44,109 nt of DNA, taken from assembly GCA_018398765.1 (NCBI GenBank), contig JAHBMJ010005896.1, positions 10,001 to 54,109 on the forward strand, given 5' to 3'. Made by a program: the position numbers and the translations under genes. Under the pieces are notes generated by a model, which was given only the letters and a program-made list of their open reading frames with translations, was not told where the DNA came from and ran no database searches. This document shows positions 33,189 to 43,003 of this stretch, piece by piece; position 1 is the first letter of the stretch, and every line of letters starts with the position of its first letter. Source of the DNA: Chromera velia. Its lineage: Eukaryota; Sar; Chromeraceae.

Positions 33189-34499
33189 TTGCAGTGCCTA
33201 GCATCTCGTCACACTGCCGCTCTGATGCTTGCACAATCAGGCAGAATGAAAACGAATCAATCATCGGAATCATTATGAATCGATCGGTAGTTTTATGTAA
33301 AATGAATGGTTTATGGCTTGCTCTGACACTTCAACTCTAGTTGATTTGCAACAGGTTAGTTTCTTGGTATCTAGATTACATACTTACTACTATATACTCC
33401 TTAGCCTACTCAGTAGCTCATTAGCATTGTTTTCATCAATTTTGGTTGATTATTGCAGCCTTAGTGATTGATTGATTTAGTTGTGATAAATTTAATATGG
33501 TATCAACTAGGATGTGAAATTGTTTAAGCTACAACTATAAAAAACAAAACTTAATTGTTATATATGCAGAATATTTATAGGCTGCAAGTTATATGGGCTA
33601 AATACCAAGTTTTATGCATTCAAGTTTACAATTCTGCTAGCTAATTCTATTTAGAATTCTATCAGTCAAATCATTCATATACGGTGATATACTGGACTAG
33701 GTACCTGACCGAGTTGTTTGTGCATGGAAGATTGTACCGCTATCAGGTGAAGTGAGTTGGATGGAGGATGCCTATAAGACCTAGAAATACGCTCACCTTG
33801 CCGTGGAGCCCGGGGCTATACTGCAGCTTTGATGATGAAGAAACATGCCTCTCGAGAGATTAAAACTTTTGATTTGAAGTATTGATTAAGGCAATGTAGC
33901 CGTATGACTTCTTTTCCCACTTAAAGGAGAGTGCAAGAGCGCTGTATAACAGAGGTGAACATCTATTCGAGATAAGAAGAGCATCAGCATAGGCAGGCCA
34001 ACAGCCTTCTTTTGAAACATGAGACAGAATAGTTAGATGGTTGAGAGAAAAAAACGTACATAGGATGGAAAAGAGAAAGAAGAAAATGTTTAAGAGGCAG
34101 GTAGAACAAACAATCAAGATAAGAAGAAGAGAAGAGCAGGTGAGACTGACTCAGTTCGAGGGGGTTTTGGGTTGGCACAGAGGGGTCCAGAAGGGAAATC
34201 ACCTTCATTTGTAGTCGATCTTTCCTTGAGAAAAAAGAAAATACAGAAAGTCTTAGAAACAGTAGTACAATCCGTACGTGCATCAGAAAAGAAGAAATCA
34301 GAAAAGCCCCCTCTTGCTACTCTGAGCCGGCGCCCTGGTCAGTGCATAGAAGGAGAGCAGCATTCACACTTGGAGAAAGAAGCTTCACTATCACAAAAGG
34401 AAGAGTGCCGCAGAAAGGTAAACAGAGAGTGCTACTTAAGAAAAGAATTTATCCATTCTGTTTCGACTTGTTTGACCTTTCAGTCCTCGAGGATGAAGC
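33189..34499. other. AT-rich intergenic stretch grading into coding-like relic
   Basis: About 33290-33720 is AT-rich with no ORF, a sharp change from the gene ending at 33188. From about 33820 to 34216 the plus strand has a frame with natural-looking protein composition (for example KESARALYNRGEHLFEIRRA) broken by five stops at 33861, 33870, 33897, 33990 and 34020. That stop density is about what random sequence gives, so coding origin is uncertain. Plus-strand ORFs at 34172-34729 partly lie antisense to the copia relic. Confidence 0.35.
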
Positions 34500-36715
34500 C
34501 CATGTCCTCACAGAATGCCCAGTGCACGAATGGGAACGCACTTGGTCATCACGTTTGCCACGTTCCTTGCCCGTGTAATCCACTGGAGATCTGCCCCCAA
34601 GGTATGCATCTCCTGAATACACTGGTCGTAGAGGGGGCTGGAGTCCATGTAGACAATCACACGGACCTTTTTGAGGCCAGGCCTTCACATTGCCTTCACA
34701 AGGGCAACAATGCTGTGAAGCTTCTTTAGCAGAAACTCAAAAGCGAGCACCTCCCTTGCGGTGGAAGACCCGACCTTCCGACCCGCCCTCTTAGTAGCCC
34801 ATACGATCCAGTTCTCCAGGAAAGAACGCAGGTCCCCTCGCAACTCAATCAAGTGCAAGATCCTAACAACATACCCCAACCGTACAGCGTAGGTCGCGAA
34901 CTTAATTGAACGCCGCATCAAAGTACGCGTGCACGACGGGTACAAGCCCCACACTCGTAAAGACCCGCTTGTCAAGGTGCCCCTTGAGCATCTCGATGAT
35001 CTAGATGACCGTCTTGAAGACGTGTCTGGAGGGCTTCGTAATCGACTGCACAACTGTATGGCCCCACACTGCATGGAGCAGATTCATTCACACCCCCCAC
35101 TGCAGTGTACCGACCCCAGTACGAATCGGCTTCTTATACTGGCTGTCGACCTCTTCCTCGGTGGAGGGCTCAGCACTCTTACCGTCCAAACCTTTCCATA
35201 GCTTGTTTGGACGCTTCTCCTTCAAAATCTCCCAGAGAGGAGCGGTGTCTATGTTTTTGAGATATAAGACCTGTAAGAGGTGGATCTCCCCCGTGGAGAC
35301 CCTGGAGATGTCCACTCTAGAAAACTTCCTTAGAAACTTCCTCTCAGATCCCTCTCCGATCATACATACAGAGTCCAACCTGAAACCCAACCTCTTGTTG
35401 AGGGTCTCTTGAAGGACTTTGTGCTCCTTCAGAGGGGTTTTAGTCAGCAAATCGTCTATCCAGTTCATGATGATAGCTTGGGCTCTCCCTCCCTCAGGGA
35501 GAGCCTTGACTGCGATGGCTGTGTCCACGCGCTTAAACCCTAACTCCTTGCAGACACCCTCTAACTTGTAATCGAATAGCTGGGCAGCACAGGGCAACCC
35601 GTAGAAGCCCATCTCCACCAAATACGTACCCCCAGGCTCGTACTCAGCCACCATCTTTTTCAGCTCCTCGTATTTCTTGTCAGGGATGTTCTTGAAGGGG
35701 TTCTCTTCAGGAACTTGAGGCAGGACAGAGGGCAGAGTTGCGCTGACCTGTTCGGCGTTGTGGTCCTTGGAGGTCAAGAAAGCAGCGGTAACATCCGCCG
35801 CTCCCATTTTTATACCTGTGGACACAATGAAAAGGCAGACTGTGTTGATTCCCGTGATGGAAGGAGTTCCGACGTAGGTGTTAACCAGACGGCCGTCAAG
35901 GAAACCCTTTGCGAAAAACCTCGCCTTAGGCTTCCGGCCTCCATCGTCCATCTTTTTCCATATGCAGTGCCACCCCATGCCGACGACTGCCCGAACTTTG
36001 TTCCTTTTGACTTTTTTTCCGAGCGTCCGATTTCCCATGATGTTTACCAGCCACTCTTTTAAGGCAGCGAGCTTGTGAGATCCCGAGTCAATCTCCTCCT
36101 TCGTTACAGCGCATTGCGGGCAGCTAGGTAGAGCCCTTCTTAAAACGGCTCATCTCATCTCATCTCCTCCTCGTATACGGCTGCTCCCATGAACAGGAAC
36201 CCTGACCAAGGAACCCTGGAGAAAAGGCAAGACAGGTGAGGAAGACCGCACCATCTACTCCTGGTGGGGCTTCTAGGAATCCCAGCCCATCTGGGATTCC
36301 CCTCTTCTCTCTCCCAAGCCATCGCCCCAGCAAAGGAAAGAATGCCTCTCTCTTCACAGAAATCGTCATTCCAATTCCTCCCCGTCACCTCGGGCACTCT
36401 CTTCGCTCGCTTTTCTCTCAAAACCTCCATCGCATAGAAGGTGTTGAACCTCTGCCACTGAAAGCCCTACAAAGACTCTTCAGTCTTCTTCATCTCCTCA
36501 ACTTCCTTCTTGGAAGGGTTTTGCCTCATAGTGGGTCCTTCACCTGCTCTGGGAAGCTTCTGGCCTCCTAGAACTCCCCACTCATCATCCGAGGAGCTGT
36601 TGTCGCTCCCACATCCCAGCCAGCTCGCCTCAAACGTCGACAAGCTGGCTACCAAGGCATACCCTTCTCCATTTGTAGACGTGACAAGAGACGGAGGCTC
36701 ATCATCCGTCTCCAC
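34500..36715 (-). pseudogene. Degenerate Ty1/copia-type retrotransposon: linker, reverse transcriptase and RNase H
   Basis: The minus-strand ORF 36038-35088 has the copia RT (RVT_2) landmarks in order: KARFFAKGFLDGR, then DVTAAFLTSKDH (first catalytic Asp), GFYGLPCAAQLF and NWIDDLL (the catalytic Asp pair), then LNKRLGF. Upstream, 36715-36155 gives an acidic linker ([11 protein letters not shown]) with one in-frame TAG at 36469-36467, then frameshifts into RT. Downstream, the frame continues through HVFKTVI and YFDAAFN with TGA, TAG and TAA stops. It then shifts frame to KVGSSTAREVLA, the RNase H/integration tail signature, and ends near RVIVYMDSSPLYDQ and GADLQWITRARN. No intact gag or integrase and no LTR pair are recognised, so this is a truncated, non-functional copy. 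Confidence 0.82.
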
Positions 36716-37068
36716 TTTCCTTATTCAGCGACTGTAAGCTCAAAAGCCTAGTCCGCCTCTTTGAATCCCGATAAGAATGGATTATCAATGTTCCCCGTGT
36801 GCATATATTAGCAACGTTCCGATCCTTTCAGAACCAGATCGTAAAACAGGTTTACCAAATCGATAGCTATCTATTGTGGTCTGATATCCATTTCTTGCCG
36901 GATTATATCCTAAACTCTAGGCTGCAGGTAGTTCTTCCACCCGAATCGTCAGTATACTTTCGAGACGAACATACAATCCAATCTTCCATAAGTCTCTAGC
37001 CATATAAAAAAGAAACCAATCAAGCAGCCCATAAACTACAGCAAAACCGGGCAAGAGAACAAGTCAAA
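36716..37068. other. No recognisable feature
   Basis: About 350 bases between the copia linker and the next coding-like frame. Composition is mixed and I see no ORF, repeat or splice-bounded exon; a lost 5' part of the retroelement could have lain here. Confidence 0.4.
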
Positions 37069-38500
37069 ATGATGAGCCTTAAGGAAATTCAGTGGATGGC
37101 CGGCTTTGACTACCAAGTACCGGCTTCGGGGGATGCCGATCTGCTCTGCCAGTACTTAAAAGCCAAGGGAGTATCCGTCAACCCATAGCTTATACTAAAT
37201 GCACAGCAGTTTGAAGTTAGCGTAGAAACGGCCCTAGAAGCGGACTTAGAGTAGAAGGTTGAAGAGTCCTAGATTTTGATAAAAAGCGTAATAGGTACAA
37301 AGTCCAGTGGAAAAACTATCTACTAGGTAGTAACGAAAACCTTCAATGGATCCCTGGCATTCCTTGCGGCTAACTTTCATGGGACAGGCGACCGACTACT
37401 AGTCGAATACCACCACAAGGTCTGAAAGGATGTTCAGCTGCTTGATGAACAGCTTTGGCTTCTAGACTTTGATTAATGGGAAGAAGAAGAAAGTTCACGA
37501 CTGAGCTTGTCGACAGTCAAGGTAGAGCCGGAATCTATCCCATCGAGACTAAGACCTCCAAAAAAACCTAGCGATGAACCTGAGTCGCTAGCTGACTGGA
37601 CGCCTAGCTCTGAGCTCGCAACATTCTTTCAGATATCCATCCCACCACCGCTCACCACATCTCCAGTTAGAACTGACTGAATTATATCCGGCCTTAACAT
37701 CTTTAGTCACTTCAAGCAGTCGCGATGAAAGCATGACGACAGCGGCCCAACGTTCCCCAAGCTATCTAACACGGTCTAACACACATGCTCTAAGCCCACC
37801 GCTCTCCCCACATCACGGTACCAATGCCTAGACCAATGCTGATTGATGACAGGTTCTGTAAAAACAGTGAAGAGACGGTCTCCCCCGGCTGAACAAGGGA
37901 AAGGCTTTGCTGCCCTACGGCCGTTTTCTCTGCAGTGGATCACAGTCTGACAATGCCGACCAAGCTTAGCGGCAGCTGGCACTCCTCTACTTGAAATGCA
38001 CAGGAGTATTTGGAAAGAACTTCATGACTTTATGGAAGAAGACAGTTAACGAACAAAGGCGCTAATTCTGGTGATTCACGGCACGTACACTCCATTTTGG
38101 AGATCATGTCGGATGGAGCGTTCCACTCCCAGCTAGACCAGGCACGTGCATGTATGTGACCACTAAAAAGGTACAGCAGGCTCGCGCCCCAGCCACACAG
38201 TCATGTACACACTTTTGCTAAGCTAATGGCCATCCAGTGCCGGCCATCCACCAACGTATGCAACTGAAAACAGTCAATCTAAAGAGATGACTACTGCTAA
38301 TGTATGCTGAAGCTATTTTGGAGTGAAATGACACACATATAGAACCTGAGTTCACTGACCGGAACTGGCGGAAGCCCCGGAGCTCTTGACCGCTGATCGA
38401 CAGTTTGGCTATACCTTCATGGTGCTCCAGGCCTCGATGTTTAAGCTACCAAGAAGGCTATTGTGCATGTAATTTAGATTGTATGCTTCAAGACCTTTGA
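37069..38500 (+). pseudogene. Coding-like relic with many in-frame stops
   Basis: Frame starting at ATG 37069 (MMSLKEIQWMAGFDYQVPA) has 38 open codons, then stops at 37186, 37252, 37270, 37324, 37423, 37474, 37678 and 37726. The longest open stretch is 67 codons (37477-37677). From about 37920 another frame reads FGKNFMTLWKKTVNEQRR, followed by stops near FW and FTARTLHFGDHVGW. The number of stops is close to random expectation, so this may be an old decayed gene or coincidence. Confidence 0.25.
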
Positions 38501-38559
38501 AAATTCTGTTCCGCAGAGATCGTGAGATTTGTCGCATTTCCGCAGGACGCGTGGGCGAG

Positions 38560-39600
38560 CTATGTCTGTGGAAGATCTGGCAGGCAACGTTAGCGAGGTC
38601 TAGTACTTAGTCTACTGAAAGTGTGGCAGGCAACTGCATCCACAAGATCTGTATGGCAAGCAGCATTGGGGGAATGTCTGGTGGACAACATTGGGGGGTC
38701 AATGAAAGACCTGCATGACGGGCAACGTTGGGTGCCACTCTGGCCTGCAAAGAAGACCTGGCGAGGAACGTTGAAGGAGAGGAGTCCTGTAGAGATCTAG
38801 GGTGCGTCTAGGCAGGCGCCAACGTATTGATCCGGAAGATCTGTGCGGCAGGCCGGAGAGAGCATCTAGCAAGGGTCTTTAGAAGATCTATACGGCAGGG
38901 GGGGCGGGTCTCAAAGGGGTCTGGCAGGGGTCTCCGGAAGATCTGTACAGCAGGGAGGGCAGGTCTCAAAGGGGTCTGGCGGGGTCTTTAGAAGATCTGT
39001 GCGGCAGGCCGGAGGGGGCATCTAGCAAGGGTTTTCGGAAGATCTGTGCAGCAGGAGGGGCAGGTCTCAAAAGGGTCTGGCGTGGGTCTTCGGAAGATCT
39101 GTATGGCAGGCCGGAGGGGGCATCTAGCAAGGGTCTTTAGAAGATCTATGCGGTAGGGGGGGCGGGTCTCGAAGGGGTTTAGCTGGCAGGGGTCTTCGAA
39201 AGATTTTTGCGACAGGAGGGGCGGGTCTGAAGTGGGTCTTCAGAAGCCATGCGGCAGGGGCCCAGGGGGGGCGGGTCTCAAAAAGGTTTGGCGGGGGTCT
39301 TTGAAAGATTTGTGCGGCAGGGAGGGCGGGTCTCAAAGGGATGTGGCAGGGGTCTTCGGAAGATTTGTGCGACTATCACAGGAGTGGTGGATCTGAAGTG
39401 GGTCTTCGGAAGCCGTGCTACAGGAGGAACGGGTCTTAAAAGGGTCTGGCAGGGGTCTTTGGAAGATTTGTATGGCAGGGGAGGCAGGTTTTAAAAGGAT
39501 CTGGCAAGGGTCTTCGGAAGATTTGTGTGGCAGGCCGGAGGCCTGGGGGTGTCTAGCAAGGGTCTTTGGAAGATCTATGCGGCAGGGGGGGCGGGTCTAC
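38560..39600. repeat. Tandem array of about 17 diverged units, about 52 bp each
   Basis: Recurring GGAAGATCTGTGCGGCAGG followed by GGGCGGGTCTCAAAGGGGTC-type sequence. Starts of GAAGAT/GAAGCC cores fall near 38838, 38882, 38937, 38991, 39038, 39095, 39139, 39198, 39242, 39303, 39358, 39409, 39461, 39517 and 39571, with two or three degenerate copies before that. Spacing is 44-61 bp. Strong strand asymmetry: the plus strand is G-rich. ORFs across it on either strand are repeat artefacts. Confidence 0.85.
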
Positions 39601-39669
39601 AAACTGAGACCCTGTACGTGCATTTCTGATCTAAAAACATGATGGAGCGAGAAAAAAAGGAATGAAACG

Positions 39670-41080
39670 ATGAGTGCAGTAGCAGTGGCGATTGCGACAA
39701 CTCTATTGGCCCAGTCCAGCGTATGCCAACACTGCAGCAAACAGTGTAAGGACTCCAGGTATCTCAACCAACATCTTCGATCGTACGTGCAGAGGCATAA
39801 AAACCTCAAGAAAGAGCTTTGCGAGAAAAACCAGAGACTGATCCAGCTGCTTAAAAACCAAAATTATAATATGGTGCACACATAAAAGCAGATGACTGAC
39901 CTCAAAGACGAGGTTCTGCAGCGAGTGCAGGATATGCTCTCGCAATTTCTACAGGAACACCAGTGGACTGAACAAGCTTCAGCTTTTCTGGCTCCCTGGG
40001 TTTGTCCTTCCGAGCCAATGGGTGAGACAGTTACGGTCGTTTTCTCCAGGATCAATAGGTGACCCTTGGAGCCTCTTCCACATAAAGTGCCATCACGGTC
40101 ACCGTACGGGTTGTCAAATGGTGCTCCTGCAGTGCCAGCAGAGGACAACACTGAGACTACTTCTGTAGTCACCTTTAATAATGTAGTTCACGGAGAGAAA
40201 AAAACAGAAACCTGCCAGACAAAGCTGCTGCCTCAAGGTGGGGACAGGAAACCGGCAACAGCCGACAGAGGAACGGATACCAACGACCTTTTGAAACTCA
40301 CTCTGCCACTGACTGTCTCTCTTGCTATGGATGCAGGAACGCAAACCAAAAACCCATCTATAAAAGACGTAGAAAGTCAGACGGACACCGATGACGGCTC
40401 GAATGCTTTTCTGTCCAGAGCCGCTAACGTTTTACGAAAAATTTCTTTCAGCACAGAAAGAGAGGTGAACGAAGCGATGTCAGACCTTTTGCTGTCCAGT
40501 AGGGAAGACGATCACGACACACCCGCTGGCGATAACTCGAGTCTTCTAAGATGTGGGCCTTCCGAATCGTTGGCGGTCGCCATAACGGAGCAGCGTAAAG
40601 TGCTACCTGAAGGAAAAACAAACAAAGGATCCAAAAGATATCACCACGTTGATATGATGGAATAAACAGTCGGTTCTTTTGAAGCGGACCCGCTTGTCCT
40701 TCAGACTGAAGGAGCTTTAATTCTGAGTCGAGAAGGAAGGGGCCATAAGGTTTGTGAAAAAGACATAACCGCTACAGCCGAATTAGTCGAGAGCAAAAAT
40801 GAATTGCCTTCTTTTGGTAACGACGCTGCCAGCAGAGGTTTAGATAAAGCGACGTCGGCACTTAATCTCGAACAGTCTTCCTTTACCAAACAAACAGGAG
40901 ATACGACACCAAGAAGTCTAGTGTCATCGGTATTCTAAGAAGAAACTGAAGCAAAAGCGGAGAGCAGCTAGAAGTCTGACCCGGTCTTGGCCATGCCGCC
41001 AGCCGACCATGAAAAGAAAATTGAATTCATTCCAATACGGCGGCACAGCCCCGCAAGAGTGCGAGAGGCCCAATCGGGAC
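39670..41080 (+). pseudogene. Long coding-like frame, zinc-finger-like start and TQT motifs, five to six stops
   Basis: One reading frame runs for about 470 codons with stops only at 39883, 40060, 40663, 40936 and 40969, against about 22 expected by chance. It begins VCQHCSKQCKDSRYLNQHLR, a C-x2-C...H arrangement like a C2H2 finger, and continues with a Lys/Glu/Gln-rich helix-like region. A Ser/Thr/Asp-rich region follows, with GTDTND, AGTQTKN and ESQTDTDD, which resemble dynein LC8-binding TQT sites. Near 41080 the coding impression moves to another frame (GLPVIMDNATVTL) until about 41385. The longest unbroken piece is 40063-40662, 200 codons. It is probably the remnant of a mobile-element or viral-type gene; function unknown. 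Confidence 0.45.
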
Positions 41081-41425
41081 CTGGACACAGGAGCTCGGCT
41101 TGCCGGTTATCATGGACAACGCCACAGTGACCCTATCTCCCATCGAGCAACTGCAGCAGACAAAAAAAGAGATGCTGTGTGAGTATGTGTCGCAAGAAAG
41201 CGACTCATTGCTGTAGCAGAAATTATCCTACCTCACTAACAGGGGAGGCATATATCATCTGCTGCATCGGGCATCTGAAGATGAGCAGCCAGACTGGCAT
41301 ACCTCCATGTCTAAACTCGACTTTGAGGAGAAGGTCACAGTTATAAAGGCTCTGCAAAGCAACTTAAAAGATGCCGAGCTACACTGACACTGAGCTAGTT
41401 GATTTCGATGTAGAGCACTTACTCA

Positions 41426-42079
41426 ATGCTTTGGACCATGACATACTGTCTAAACCTGCCTGATAACAAGCTACCTTTAGCACTTCTTCCGATAAGAGAC
41501 CTCTTCACCTTGAATGGAGGTCTTTTTTCAAACGTGCATGGACGTCCAAACATTGTGTACATTCCAGCCTTGATACAGTCTCATGCGTGGAAATCTACCA
41601 AAAACAGAGACACAGACGTCGATCTCTAGGAATTCTGGTGAATCACTGAATATAGTGCAGGAAGGATAAAGGTTTGAATCTAGGATAACCGTCTTGAGAC
41701 CATTGGGAAGGACCTTGAAGATGAATTGTGCAGAAGGATAGAACAGACACTTAGTTTCTTACTGCACCTGCTGAAAGTCGACTCAGACGATCTGATACAC
41801 ATATCCGGTTCTAGATCCGGTTTATGCGACCTCTTCCCTTTTTTCAAAAAGAATGCAGAGATTCGACAGCTCCTCCAAAACCTCAATTTTATTTCTCATC
41901 CCACCAAGTTTACGAACTTACTGAAAAGAAGCATAATCAAAGGAAATGGAGGGATCCGGACGTTCATGGGCTCGCACGACCAAATATCGCCCAACTCCCC
42001 TCCGGGAGACCATACGGGTAAGCCTGATAACATCAAAACGTGGAAGAAGTGGAAAAATCAGCAAGAGGAAGATGCATAA
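41426..42079 (+). pseudogene. Coding-like frame, continuation of the relic
   Basis: Frame 41426-42079 reads LPLALLPIRDLFTLNGG, stops at 41627, 41639, 41669 and 41675, then runs open for 133 codons (CRRIEQTLSFLLHLL, LCDLFPFFKKNAEIRQL) to TAA at 42077. Four stops in 218 codons, two of them beside Trp (FW-TGA-ITEYS), are fewer than the roughly ten expected by chance. No family recognised. Confidence 0.35.
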
Positions 42080-42589
42080 CTCCAATACCAGACTCGAATA
42101 TGTGTGATTATAAAGCGCTATCCAAAGGAAACCAGAGAAGAACGCAAAAAGCACATGAAGCTGATCCATGAGCGACTGTATATGGCTTTCAATGAATGCG
42201 AAGACTGGTAGAGACTCACATTGTGGCTCACGTCGGTAGCTGTATGACTCAGCTTTGTACAGCTGGTAGCAGCCTGGCTATTCTGAATCAGTCTGGTCAC
42301 GACAAGTGATTGACTGAGTCAGACTTTGATTAAGAGATGATCGGACATGCTTCGTAAGGGTGTCAGGTGCTAAGAGCCGTAAACGATAAGTGGCTGGAGA
42401 TCGGAAGAGGTTGTCACGAGAGCACTGCGCATCACCCGGCCGGTTGGTGCGAAGCGAAAGGTCTCTGTTCCCATTAGGCTCAAGCAGAGCAAAGCCTACT
42501 ACGCGGTATGGTCGGATGTTCAATACTAACCCTATTTGGAAAAGGAGGAATGCATTGGCTATCTGGCACAAGGTTGAACAGACGAGAGA

Positions 42590-43003
42590 GACAAGAGAGC
42601 AAAGCGTATAAGAAAGTCAGAAGAGGATAGAAAAATTAATAAAATAGCCTTGTTCACTTTCTTGGTCAACGAAGCAGACTACCATGTGAACACATTCATA
42701 AAAAGAATCTTGATGAGACAAAGAGTGTGGGGGAGATGCAAAGAGGAACTTAAGGATGCTTTTCGAGATGCCGAACAGCTCGCAGAATTCACGACAAAGA
42801 AAAAAGGGAGAAAGGAAACAGAGAGCCGCGTTCCAAGGTAGAAGATCTGATCGGTATGCTTTATCAGATGAAAAGAGCAAAAGAGATGGGCTCTGTACAT
42901 AGGTATAAAGTTACAAAAATAATGGAGGATGCATGCTACCGCTCCACCCTTGCCGTGTGTCACTCTGTCCTTCACTTACACTTCATCAGAGAAAATCAAG
43001 CAT
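42590..43003 (+). pseudogene. Coding-like 3' segment, basic helical
   Basis: A frame of about 80 codons reads FLVNEADYHVNTFIKRIL and KEELKDAFRDAEQLAEF to TAG at 42839-42841. A second frame from about 42835 reads EDLIGMLYQMKRAKEMGS to TAA near 43003. A single-base indel or an intron would join them. Low-confidence remnant on the same strand as the preceding segments. Confidence 0.3.

Noticed and set aside
34172-34729. Plus-strand ORFs of 185 and 78 codons, the latter with a faint Cys/His pattern
   Set aside because: Their 3' parts are antisense to the recognisable copia RNase H region; no independent support.
38560-39600. CRISPR-like repeat array
   Set aside because: Units are diverged and contiguous with no unique spacers, and the window is eukaryotic.
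39124-39642. ORFs on both strands with repeated GRGL or RPPP peptides
   Set aside because: Translations of the ~52-bp tandem array.
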